The notes under the pieces are model-generated. The model was not told where the DNA came from, did not search any database, and saw only the letters and a list, made by a program, of their open reading frames with translations. Made by a program: the position numbers and the translations under genes. A stretch of 64,000 nucleotides of DNA from Cylindrodendrum hubeiense (lineage: Eukaryota; Ascomycota; Sordariomycetes; Hypocreales; Nectriaceae): assembly GCA_014621425.1 (NCBI GenBank), contig JAANBB010000150.1:18123-82122 (forward strand), written 5' to 3'. This document shows positions 11,283 through 22,367 of this stretch, piece after piece; positions within the stretch are counted from its first letter, which is position 1; every line of letters begins with the position of its first letter.

Positions 11283-13118
11283 TTATTGCTTCCCAAAGCT
11301 ACTCTTCACTGCCTGGCCGAATCTCTTGATGGCTTCATTCATGTTCTCAGGGGTTGCAGATGCGTATGTGGCTCGGAAGAACAATCCCGGTGGAGACTTA
11401 TCCTTCTCGGTGAGGAACCACGAGCCTCGGGCAACTAACACGCCGCCATCGATACACGAGTCGAAGATCTCCTGCTCAATGTCCACAATGCTTCGTTCGG
11501 CGGCGTGCGGGTGCTTAGTGTAGTCGACTTGAAGCCACATCTAGACGGTCGTATTAGCCATCTCAGCGCTTACAAATGTATTCAGGGTATCAGTATAACT
11601 GTGAACTTACAAACATGCCCGCTGTAGGAGGGTCCCAGGTCACAAGGTCGCGAGGGAGGTGTTCATCGCAGGCATCTAGCATGGCATCTCGCTTTTTCGT
11701 ATACTCAAGGCGCAAGTTCATGAGCCAGCGCAGGTAACCTTCGTGGCCCCAAGTCTCGTCAAGGAGCTTGTACAGGATAAGCTGAGAGAACCCGCTTGGT
11801 CCTTGGCTGGCGACCTCGGCGTGACGGACATAGCGCTCAATGATCTGCGCCGATGCAGTGATCCATCCGAGGCGGGAGCCCGGTACGAGAACCTTGGAGA
11901 ATGAATCCATGCGCATGACACGCCCGTCAACATCCAGACTCAGATACGAAGGAAGGAGTGATGAGACGAAATCGTCAACCGACTCGGGCTCTGGTGCGTA
12001 TGGTTGCTTTCCCCCAGTGTAAGGCTGCATCTGGATGAAGTAGTAAGGTTCGTCCTCGATTATGTAGAGGTCGTGCTTCTGGGCTATAGAGTAGAGAGCC
12101 TGTCTTCGCTCAATGCCTTGAGTTGCTCCTGTGGGGTTCTGTCCTGAGGGCACCGTATAAAGAAGATGAGGTTTCCGAGCACCGCGAGCATCAGCGTCCC
12201 AGTTAGTCAACATCTCATCCATTGCTTCGGGGATGAGGCCCTGTTCGTCAATCTCAACTCCGAACGTCTTGACTCCCAGTGGCGTAATTGTCTCCAGGGC
12301 AGTCGAGAAACTAAACGCCTCGGTCAGGACGGAGTCGCCACGGTCTTTATCGCAGAACATTCGTAGCGCCTCCTCCAGGGCGCCAGTGCTGCCAATGGTT
12401 TGGCAGATCTGCCAGTCAGCATATGGAGGCTTGTAGACAATTTCAGTATGCTCGGTCAGGTAACGGATCATCTGGGGAGAGCCGGTGGCTTGACCATAAT
12501 TGAGAGCGATGGACAAGTCATAAGTGCCGTCACGGTCACGGACATCGTACTTCCCAATCTTGACAACCTGCCCTGACTCGGCCGTGTCCTTTTCGGAGAA
12601 GTTGGGAGACACGGGCACCTTGAACTCAAGCTCAGCGAAGGGGAACACCTCGCTTGATGGGAGGCCACCGCCGAGGGAGATAAGACCAGGTTTCTTCATG
12701 TGGCGCGCAGCTTGCTTCAGGGTGCAAGGCTCTCGCACTCTACTTTCGTGGCTCAGGTGATCTAGCGCATTGTGTAAGTCGGGGAGCTTTGTGGGTATTT
12801 GATTTCAACACATACTATCCCATTGCTTCGCATTGGGCTTGCCAGCAGTCTTGAAAGTCGTCAATCAGCCACGTGAATCTTTTTACACAACTCAACTCAA
12901 TTCTAACAACTTACCGATCCCTTGAACATATCACTATCAGAGGCAGCGGCGACTCCAGCCACGAGCTTCCCCGCTTTGGCTCGCCTCGCCTTAATCTCAT
13001 CAATGGGCGAGACGCCTTGACTCTTGTCGGCATTCGAGAGGAGGTGAGACGTGGTGTGAAACATTCGGCCATAGCGGACTGCTGGCCGGAGCCGAGCCGC
13101 CCTCATAATCGGGAGCAT
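11283..13118 (-). CDS. Class I PLP aminotransferase, aromatic amino acid type (Aro8-like)
   Basis: Four exons, 13118-12915, 12849-12816, 12761-11611 and 11540-11283, keep one frame and give 548 residues. The second exon is only 34 nt. The fold-type I aminotransferase features are LGGGLPS near the N-terminal end of the domain, the PSGQNPTG substrate loop, EDEPYY, and the Schiff-base lysine in DSFSK (K369). The closest family by eye is fungal Aro8/kynurenine-type aromatic aminotransferases, which interconvert Phe, Tyr or Trp with their 2-oxo acids. The first 30 residues are rich in Arg and Ser without acids (MLPIMRAARLRPAVRYGR), like a mitochondrial presequence. A start at the later Met19 would shorten it. 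Substrate is not certain. Confidence 0.92.
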
Positions 13119-14312
13119 GGTGCCGTACTTATCACGGTGACGATGAGGCTGGCGATGGACACGGAGAGACGATGGCTTGGATCAATGGTGGATTGGATGG
13201 TTGACAAGAGACGGACAGGATGGACTACGATATAGGCATGCCGGGGGGTTCAGCCAAGTCGTGGGTCACGCGGACGACCCCTGTTCATCGACCTGCCGGG
13301 TAGGTTGGAGGATCGGTAAATCAACAGTGTAAAGATACGACAGTTTTGGTGGAGGTCGCTTTATCAAGCGCCGCCCGCCCCGGCGCCGATAGCAACGAAG
13401 CCGGTGCCGGAGACAGGTTCCCGTCCGACCGTAGCCGGCAGTACCCTTGTCGCACCGCAAGCCGGCATTGGTCATGGCTCCAAACTACCCTATATCCGGA
13501 CTCGACAACCACCCATTCCACCTGGAACCACATGCGTCCCTCTTGGTGGCCAATCATGACGCATAGGGCGTGCCATAGGGCGTGCTCCAGGGCGCACTCC
13601 GTGGTTGCTGAAGATGCTGGTGATGTATCGTGCTTCATTCACCGTGTTTTGGGGTTGCCCAGCCGCAAATGTGCTATCCGGTGTCGCACGCCGCCCACTC
13701 GAAACATGACATTGGGGGCCCATTTGACAGACAACCCCGCAGCACACGCCCGCAATACGTACTATGTGGTACATCCTCCAGCTCGTAATAGATTACCGCA
13801 ATCACTCAATGCCCGACACTTGGATTGTCCACCCCGCAAAATGACGATCCACTTACATAGTACACCACGGCCCGGAAGCGCTTGGATAGCGCCCCGGGAT
13901 GAGACAATAGGAAAATGGGAGATGGGACCTGTGATGAGCCATGCTCCCAGTCGGAACCGCGTAATCAATGCAATACATATGTGTGCGCGGGGCATGTCGA
14001 CACGGCCTGCAGAGTCACCAGAACACGTCGACATGAGCCAGATCCAATACTTAGCTTAAAACCCCGTCAACTCAAGTCTAAATGCTGTTAATCTCATGTT
14101 AATCTCATTCACTCTTCCCATCGCCCACCCTCTGCAATTCCCCGGAACAATCAAGGACAAGAAATAAGAGTAACCACAACCGAAATAACAGCGGCGGTAT
14201 GGCGAAGCACGAGCGAAGCAGCTTGTGGGCCTTTTCGCCTTTTCGCTTGGTCGATTCGACCGGGAGCTACATCTCCATTCCGCTCGAGCCACAAAAGCAT
14301 CGTCACTGTCGC
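13119..14312. other. Intergenic region, no gene recognised
   Basis: It should hold the aminotransferase promoter at its left end. A 237-codon plus-strand frame (13346-14059) has no recognisable domain and biased, low-information composition, and I do not call it. No repeat seen. Confidence 0.45.
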
Positions 14313-15211
14313 TCATGGATGCCCGCACCCGTGGACACGGAGGCTTACTGCGCTCACCACCATAGCCACGCACACGGCCCATGACACATGTACTAGCATG
14401 ATGTAGTCGGCACTTGCCCCGGTGTACTCTCCTGCGATCGCACCGACAGCAACGCAGACCGCAAATATGTACGGCTGATTGGGGTCGCGTAGCTGGCGCC
14501 GGCGGAGGAACGACGCCGCCGAGCACCCAAAGACGATGCACGAGGCGAGGAGCATCCATCGCGACGGGCGGGCAAGAGAACCGACGCGAGTCGTTTTTGG
14601 CCATGTCTGGCGGCACCCGGAGCAAGTGTCAGTGTCACTTCAGCCATTACAGTTGGGAAAGAGGTGAGTGCATGACAAAAAGAAAAGGATGGACGAGCTG
14701 ATGGCCGGGCAGCATAGAGTGAAGCCGAGGCTAGAGCAGCTGGAGCAGCTGGACCCGGAACCAAGTTCCCAAAGCACATACCGCATCAAGTGGGCGAGTT
14801 GCTTTGCAGAGCTGGTTCATGTACGTGGTCATGATACCAACACTGGAGCTGGCTGGCAGCAACTCGACCAGGTCAACGAGGGCCTTGCGGACCGGGACAT
14901 GGTGTCCATGCCCCCTTTCGTTTCGTTGAGAGGTTTCGTTCGCTTTTTCAATATACGGTGACATGAAGTCGAAGGCGCCGCGTCGCGCTGTGATCTGGTC
15001 GACCTGAACGTGCGGAATTGAGGCTCAAGTCTAGGCTTTTGCCACAGGACTTGAACAGGAACCCGACAAGGGTTTTAAAGTCAGGACCAGAGCGAGGTTG
15101 CCTCGTCAAGAGGGACTCCAAGGCGGCTGTTCCTGTGGCCTGGGCGGCCTCGAATACCCAAACGGAAACTGGAGCCGTGTCCTGATCAGCTGCGACAATA
15201 GGTGTTGCCAT
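14313..15211 (-). CDS. Uncharacterised small membrane protein, three exons
   Basis: This gene is assembled by hand. It starts at a CGCC-ATGG context (ATG at 15211). Exon 2 is about 15003-14782, ending in GCG before a clean GTATGT donor. Exon 3 is 14606-14313, after a GCCAG acceptor, and continues in phase 0. Together with exon 1 (15211 to about 15068) it gives about 219 residues. The exon 1-2 junction is uncertain because its donor is weak (GTCGGG or GTCCTG). The N-terminal half is soluble, with an amphipathic stretch around VRKALVDLVELLPASSS. The C-terminal half has three hydrophobic segments (WMLLASCIVFGCSAAS, YIFAVCVAVGAIAG and YIMLVHVSWAVCVAMVVSA), predicting a three-span membrane domain. 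I do not recognise the family. It is divergent from the next gene, also a membrane protein. Confidence 0.5.
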
Positions 15212-16008
15212 GGCGCAGACGACAGGAAGCGATATAAAGCCCTGGAAGCTCCTGTTTGGACGTAAGCCCTCAGATGACGCCCGCACTGCCCGCGCCGCGC
15301 GGTAGCCTGGGGCGTCGTCGCCTTGACGCAGTGATGCCCAAACACCAAGCGTTGGGCCGTGCAAGTGTACCGGGCAGAGTCGAGGTGAGGCTGTTCGTCT
15401 GCTTGCCCAGAGCCAACCATCCCAGCTCTCTTGCGGCTCTTGCGGTTCGCCAGGTGCCAGCTCGGTCGCACCGAGGTTCGCAATGAGGTTCGCATCGGCC
15501 TCCGCATAGGGCTCCGCATAGAGCTCCCCACACGAGGCAGCAAGTGCTGACCCCCCCGGTCGACCAACATCATCCTCAGTGGTCCATTATCTCATCGATT
15601 CGTCGAGGTCCAACAACCACCTGGGGAAGTTGCCATCCCACCGCCCAACCATTGAACCGCTCCGTTTCTCTAACCTGCGATGGGATGAGAAAAATCGGCC
15701 GTAACCGGAAGCGAATGGCACGAGAGTGACCCAAGTTAGTTCGCCCAGGCCTGAGGCAGCAGAGCGGCACTGGGAGCAACCGTCTGGTCTATTGGGCCGG
15801 GACATGGCTCCCCAGCCTTAAAACCTCGGGCAGGGCATCGGGCACCGGATTTCCACCTGTCTATCCCTTCTCTGTCTCTCATCAAAATACAAAACGCCCT
15901 TCTCTTACGTGTACAGCTCCAAGTCCACTCCGTCGCCTTCGCCCTCTCCTCGCCTGCTGCCCTCATGACCGCCACTGCCGACTCACAACCGTCTCATCAA
16001 TAACCAGT
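15212..16008. other. Shared promoter region of two divergent membrane-protein genes
   Basis: About 800 bp separates the start codons of the two divergent genes at 14.3-15.2 and 16.0-16.8 kb. Open frames inside are short and unrecognised. If both genes are real, this is a candidate bidirectional promoter. Confidence 0.4.
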
Positions 16009-16847
16009 ATGGACGACCTTAGTCGACGTTTTAGGCAGACTGTGTTTTACGGCGCCGAAGTCTTGCCAGCCGGCTTCCTCTTGGGTTCTGGGCTTGCTTT
16101 GAGTGTGCCCCAGGACCATACCACTGAGATAGTGTGAGTGCTGCCGCACCCGCCGCCGTCTGGACCAGGGCTAACTATGATCAGTACCATCGTGATCCTC
16201 ATAATGTCTGGCGCAATGTCGGCTCTTGCGTACAAAGCAGTCCTTCAGGCGTAGGCACACACCCTAGGGCTGAATGTGTCGATGAGTGCTGATTGCCGCC
16301 CAGAGTAAACTTTGGCATTGTTGCCGCTCTCCTGGCCTTGTGCTGTATTGCTCACCGAATCCTCAGTCATGCGCATGCCCCAAAACTCACGGCCGAGACG
16401 ACTTTCATGGATGAGATTTTCTCGTGCTTGAGAGAATATGCGATCATGACGGCGTGTGTCGGGTTTGCAGTGGTCATGGGGTACCGGCCTCCCACGCGAA
16501 GAGCACCAGTAGATTCCATCCCGGTCGAGCGGCCAAACCCTGGCTCAATCACATCATCTCTCTTGCATTCCCTGGATTTAGGATCAAAGCGACCCCAGGA
16601 GAATTCCTCAAATTCAGATAAACTCGAACTCGTCTCGGACCCCGGATCCCTCTTTTTCCGGCACGTTGGACCCGCGTCCAGTTACTCAGGAACCTCAGAA
16701 CACTCAGTGCTCTCCCTCTCCTCATCAAGTGGCCAAGTTGACCCAGCCCTAGCCATGGTCATCTGGCAACTGTCCATGAAAGTTACAGAAGTGAAGCCAA
16801 CTCGGGATGAGGATGCCTCAACCGTACCCCAGGTTGAGGTGGAATAA
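16009..16847 (+). CDS. Uncharacterised four-span membrane protein, three exons
   Basis: Exons 16009-16133, 16185-16250 and 16304-16847 join in frame across GTGAGT...TCAG and GTAGGC...CCAG introns and give 244 residues. The first intron has a CTAAC branch site. Four hydrophobic segments follow one another: VLPAGFLLGSGLAL, IVILIMSGAMSALAY, FGIVAALLALCCIAH and YAIMTACVGFAVVMGY. After the last span the tail (from about residue 145) is hydrophilic and rich in Ser and Pro. The middle exon encodes almost exactly the second span. I do not recognise a family. The open third exon alone was long enough to be visible, but its real start is upstream. Function unknown. Confidence 0.7.
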
Positions 16848-18178
16848 ATCGGGCAGTGTTTTACCAAGACACACATTGATGCCTATGAAGCTTCTTGAGA
16901 AGATGACGACCGTTGGCCGGACCGCGGACCTAGTATGGAGATGCACTCCAACTGAGTTATGATTGAGAGGACCCGTTTTTTCTTGGAGTGATGACTTTTG
17001 CTATGCTATTCTTTTTTTTCTTCTTCCTGGATTTGGACCACATTGGAATCCCAGGATAAACATGCAACCCAGGCCGACCAAGGACGGTTTATACAAAGCC
17101 TCACCAATCCCGCCCTTTTCCTCCTCACCCAATGGATGCCCCTAGGAACCTCGAACCAGAGATACAAACCGGTCCGAGAAGATGTTGCATGAATCATTTC
17201 AATTCTTGCCCATCGGATACCAAATGTCGCTTGGAACACGGTACACAGAAGCGACCACAAAACAGACAAACAGGTGTGACTAATGGACGATGTCACCTCT
17301 GTCGGCAATGACCCCATGCCTGGAAGGAAGGGATTGATCCGAGGACCGATCAGGGAAGCCTCGATAAGGAGATACATACGTACCCTGGTTTTTATTATGG
17401 GATAGGACCAAGACTGGAATGCTGGAAATTGATATGCTGAATCACTCGCTTGATGGGCACACCGCAGAACGTAGATGACTGACTGGACCTTGATACGTTT
17501 TCGCCGGGCCATTTCGTTTCATGTCTCACGTGGTGCTGGTGCCATTATCGAGAAGCATTTTAGGAATTGGGTATTTTCATTTTGGAAAGTCAACGATGCG
17601 AACGTTGGCTGATATCGGAGAGGATCTAAAGTCAATGCTGCATTGGCATGGATGGTGGTATAGAAGTAACGAGGGCGTGGGGAACGGCGCAGGCCGGATC
17701 AAAAGTCACGCCTTGAAGGATTGCGCACGACACATTGATGTATGTATATAAATTTGGGTTTTCTGGTCAGTAATTGAAGCGAGAAATGTCCAAGCTTGTC
17801 GGTTCTCGAGAATATGATATGATGTTGTTAGAGTGCGGATGGCAGCCTTCGGACCCTCGAGATGGGAGTCGAATGGATGGGCGGCGGGTCTTATGTAATC
17901 CAGACAGAGAGCTTCCCCACCAATGACTGGCGGCCGTGATGACAGCACCGCCAGGGAGGGAGCTGACCCGCGACACGGAGCGACACCCAGTTGACGTCCC
18001 TCATCTTCCTCCAGCAACAGCACCTTGAGCCAATGGCCCCGAGACACCCTTCCAGAGTGAGCGCGCATGGTCATGTTTGAGGCTTCGCCCCAGCGAAATA
18101 TCCACCCCCAACGGCAGCGCATCGGCATCGAACGGGCTGCAGCGCATCCACGGTGAGCTGAGTAGCTAGCTGCCCGCC
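16848..18178. other. Intergenic region, no gene supported
   Basis: It holds the 3' flank of the membrane-protein gene and the RIC1 promoter. A 168-codon minus-strand frame at 17006-17512 begins with a good ATG context but has no recognisable domain. See the rejected list. Confidence 0.45.
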
Positions 18179-21100
18179 ATGTATTGGCCTATCGGCACGC
18201 CGCGCATCTACGCAACCAGCAGTAGTCGAGCTCCCGCCTGCCGGCTTGTCGTCTCCCAAGATGGCCTGTCGAGCCCTCTCGAGTCCAGCTTGACGCCTTC
18301 CCCAGGATTCCCCAGCGGCCCGCCCCGCGGCCTTGGCCTCGACGATGGCGACCTTCAACCCCCGCCAACACCCATTACGCCTGCGTCTCCCAAGACACCC
18401 CGTATCGAGTCCGTTGAGCACGAGGATGATGGCTCGACTGACACGCGGCCAAACTCGAGAGACTCGGATGCAGACGACTTCCGTTGAAGGACCCCGTGCT
18501 GGCGATGCGGATCTCGCGCTCCGGGAACCTGTTCACAGTTATCACGGCCACATCCATCACTGTTTGGCAAACCAAGGTAGGCGCCTCGCCTTCCTTCGAG
18601 CGGTCCCAGTATATTAATTATTGCAGCCAACTGTCGTTCTCGCCGTTGTCGTACGATCCGAAACCTCCCTCCAGCTGTATGGCAAGAACGTTGACCTCAT
18701 GCTGAGACCCGATTCCGCCATCCTCGTCATCCGCACAGATCTTGGCTTCCTCATTACCTACTCCATCGCTACCGACGCCGACTCTCGCACGTACAAATCA
18801 CATTTTTCAAACTACCACAACGTTCAGCGACGAAGACAGAGTCTCGTTGGCGGACAGGCCGGGTTGCCCCCGGACCAGTTGCTCTGGGGGCCGGGTGAAG
18901 GATCCGGCATTCGCGACGTTAGCATGCGGTTTCGAATGGTTATCAAGGTTGATGCTGGGATCGAGAGTGCAATCGCTCTCGACGATGAGTTGGTGGTGGC
19001 AACACGGAAACCAGCAGCCGTCCAATGCATCCGCTGGATCCCCGACAACACTGGAAACCAAACCAAGACGGAGATAATCAGCCGAATGGGATGGATCGAG
19101 AAGAAGGAATCCATCGTTGAGATGACGCACGACCGCCCAATGAATCTGTCTACCTGGATCACAAACAGTGGACGAGCGTATGCGGTTCAACGTCAAGCCT
19201 CTCGTGAGAGCAGTCAATCTGACGACGGCAATTCCAAGCGACTCTTCAAGGGGCACTGCTTCCATACCCCGAAAACTAGCAACGAATTTGCTGTTAAAGC
19301 TGTCATTAATGCCCGCTTCTCCCTCATCGCTGTTGGGTGCAGAGATGGTACGGTGCTGGTCTACTCTGTCCGCGACTATTCTGGCAATATCCCCCATTCT
19401 CATACTCACAAAATACCCGTGTCTGCATCATTTTCAGGCGCTTTTACAACCCTGAGTTATTCGCCGGACGGCTACTGCCTGTTCGCAGGCTTTGAGAAGG
19501 GATGGTCGACCTGGAGTATGTTTGGCAAGCTTGGAAGTAATAGCTTCGGAGCTGAGGAGACTACCTCGCTTGCTAACGGAGAGGAATGGCTGTCGGGAGT
19601 TCACTCCGCGTACTGGATCGGTGGAGGCTCTGAAATTCTAATGATTGGGCGCCAACATGAAGCGATATGGTCTCTGGAGATGGCCAAGAATGCTGTCACG
19701 GGATGTTACAATGAAGCCAACATTTTTCGGACAGTTCTCCAAACACCATCAGGAGTCATGGTTTACAGAGGCTATGATGTCCCGGACCTTACTAGTATAT
19801 CCGCCGAGCCATTCCTATGGCACACGGCAAAAATCCCCGCGACCTATCTTTTACACAACTGGCCCATTCGGCAGACAGTCATATCACCAGATGGGCGATA
19901 TGTTGCAGTTGCCGGTCGCCGTGGACTCGCTCATTACAGCGTTAATAGCGGACGGTGGAAGACGTTTGCCAATGAAGAAATGGAGAATGAGTTTCAAGTG
20001 AGAGGTGGCATGTGTTGGCATCAGCACATCCTTGTAGCCGCAGTCGAAGGCAACAACAGGACATACGAATTGCGTCTATTCTCGCGCGAGACTGCCTTGG
20101 ATCCATCCCAAGTCCTTCACACGCAGAAGATCCCTGCCCCAGTGGTACTAGTGACTACATCTGGCGAAGATTCTCTACTCGTCTACACTTACGAAAACCT
20201 ACTATATCACTTCATCTTCACGCCTATCGGCGGATCGGTCCGTCTGGTGCAGGTGGGCCAGATTGCGTTCCACGGTATCGTTAGGTCTCCAGCGAGAGTT
20301 CGAGGACTCAGCTGGATATTGCCTGAGAACCAATTGGCGGATGGTGACCCTTCCCAGGATGTGGCAGTTGCTTCGGTGATATTCCTGGTCGATGGCAAGC
20401 TTGTTGTGCTACGCCCGTCGCTGAACGACGAAGGCCAGCTTAAGTATGACATGCGAATCATCGCACAAAACGTGGAGTATCATGCAAGCATGCGAGACCA
20501 ACCTTTGCACAACATCAGCCGCCAAATCGAGGAACCCAATCAGCGAAATGGCCCGCCTGTGCTGCGGGATTCATTATGGGTATTTGATGGGATGGAACTG
20601 AAGGTCTGGCCTAGTATCAACGATGTACTGGAAGCGGTTTCTGCGGACAGCACCAAGGAACCGCCCGCACCGGCCTCTATCCCCGTCGATTTCTACCCGC
20701 TTTCAGTACTTTTGGAGAAGGGTATCGTGTTAGGAGTGGAGTCTGATTTAGTGCAACGTCGTGACGTGAGCTTCTCCTTCTTTCACTTCGCGCTCAGGGT
20801 AAGTAACAAAGGTTCGACTGGTCTTGGATGCAAGCTAATTTCCAACAGACTCATCTGGTGCTCCCGGATGTGTTGCGGTTCTACCTCAAGCAGAGCAAGA
20901 CCGCCGAGGCGAGCCACTTGGCGCGGCAATACCAAGACCTCGAGTACTTTGCGCACGGTCTGGAGATTCTGCTGCACCGAGTCCTCGACGAGGAGGTCGA
21001 CACATCACCGAAACCCGAGGACGCCGTGCTGCCGCGGGTGCTGTCTTTGCTCTCGTCCTTTAAAGAATATCTGGATATTGTGCTACAATGCACACGCAAA

Positions 21101-21559
21101 ACCGAAGTGCGGCAATGGAAGACGTTGTTTGCGTACCTGCCACCGGCGCAGGAGCTTTTTGAAGAGTCACTGCAGAGAGGCTCACTGAAGACCGCAGGAG
21201 GCTATCTTATTGTACTACACACTCTGGATGAACTGGGATCGTCGACGGAACAGTCGGTACGCCTTCTCTCCCGTGCCATGCGGGAGGGCGACTGGGAGCT
21301 GTGCAAGGAGCTTGCGCGGTTCTTGGCGGCAATGGATGAGACGGGCGAGACACTGCAAGAATCTATGAAGATGGTTGAAGTGGTGCTAAAACAGGAAACT
21401 GGCCTCGATGGGTTCGGTAGTCGGCTGCAGATTCCATCGGCGAGAGGACTGAATGGATCCTCCGGCCGGACAGGCAGCGGAGACGACGAGGGGACGGAAT
21501 CAGATAGACGGTCGACGAGCGACACGGGTAGCATCGCATCGACGATAAGCGCACCGTAG
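18179..21559 (+). CDS. RIC1: Ric1, subunit of the Ric1-Rgp1 GEF for Rab6/Ypt6
   Basis: The first exon begins with MYWPIGTPRIYA, the characteristic Ric1 start. Clear exons are about 18482-18576, 18627-20798 and 20849-21559. The predicted protein is about 1,090 residues: an N-terminal WD40-like beta-propeller region, and a C-terminal RIC1 helical domain (THLVLPDVLRFYLKQ onward, with DLEYFAHGLEILLH). The tail is acidic and Ser-rich. With Rgp1 it activates Ypt6/Rab6 for endosome-to-Golgi retrograde traffic. Frame is not continuous between exon 1 (frame ends in TGA at 18485) and the part starting about 18476, which reads LPLKDPVLAMRISR. Either a short intron with a weak donor (GTTGAG at 18412 or GTCTCC at 18386, CTGAC branch site at 18438) or a 1-nt sequence error explains this. 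Confidence 0.9.
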
Positions 21560-21910
21560 ACAAGACTACGGGTCGTATTTTTTGTTTGGGAGATTTGGGT
21601 TGTATCCTGGGAGTTCGAAAGTGCCTTTGCCTACCTGGACATTTGCTGGGTATATCGGGGAGCAAGAGGTGGAGGAATGGAATGATGGGAGACGGGACTC
21701 TTTTATTGGCATAGAGGCTGCCTAACCCATTAATATTTATATTTTTTTATAATCTTTTTATTATAACCCAGTAGGGTATGTTAAATACCTAGGTACTCTG
21801 ATTCATCGAGGAGCTAACATTGGAATGTCGTATTGCAGGCGTGTCGTGTTCCCCCCCCTTGCAGATGGCGGTACTGTAGATCTCGTTGAACAATGTGATG
21901 GCGGTGGTGT

Positions 21911-21951
21911 CTAGGTAGGTAGGTACCTACGGTAGGTACCTAAGGTAGGTG
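21911..21951. repeat. TAGGTACCTA palindrome cluster
   Basis: Three TAGGTAGG/TAGGTACC blocks form two overlapping palindromes centred on GGTACC. Similar blocks recur at 4878-4903, 25744-25785 and 48961-48992, all intergenic. Confidence 0.75.
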
Positions 21952-22070
21952 GTGAGGCGAGGTGGTACGTACCCGGATTGGGGCGGTCACGTTACCTTAT
22001 CGGGTGTGCGGTGGGAGCAGGGCCCCATTCCTAATCCTAATCCTAATCCCGCACGCATACTTGCATACGG

Positions 22071-22105
22071 GCAGACTCGCAGACTCGCAGACTCGCAGAG
22101 ACTCG
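22071..22105. repeat. 8-bp tandem repeat GCAGACTC
   Basis: Three perfect copies and one partial copy of GCAGACTC lie about 270 bp upstream of the CK2 beta start codon. Probably promoter or leader DNA. No function can be assigned. Confidence 0.75.
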
Positions 22106-22367
22106 GGCGGCTTGCAACCCCACCACAGAAGCAGAACCAGCCGCAGCCCAAGTTCCAGCCCGCCCGGCGAGCACCAGTATAATCCGCCGCCTCCCTCCGC
22201 CGCGACGACGCCCGCCGATCCTCAATCACAACTTCACAACCACCCTCACCTCGGCCGTCCTCCCGCCTCCTCCCACGCTCGCTTGCTGCTGGGCATGGTC
22301 GCTCGGCCCTGAGCAACCCTGCCAGTTCGCTCTCTCTCACCCCCACCCCGAATCCCCGTTGCCCGCC

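Larger units (their letters stand above)
21560..22367. other. Intergenic region between RIC1 and CK2 beta
   Basis: It contains an AT-only stretch around 21731-21770, a likely 3'-end/terminator region for RIC1. A TAGGTACCT-type palindrome cluster (21911-21951) and 8-bp GCAGACTC repeats (22071-22105) lie in the CK2 beta promoter or leader. A short CCTAAT triplet array is at about 22028-22048. Confidence 0.5.

Noticed and set aside
13346..14059. Plus-strand open frame of 237 codons
   Set aside because: Biased Arg/Thr/His/Pro composition, no domain, and not connected to a splice structure.
17006..17512. Minus-strand open frame of 168 codons with ATG in good context
   Set aside because: No recognisable domain and no support from splice sites or neighbours. 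Kept as noise unless RNA-seq says otherwise.
22028..22048. Telomere-like CCTAAT repeats
   Set aside because: Three copies only and the unit is CCTAAT, not the fungal telomere CCCTAA. The position between two core genes is not subtelomeric.
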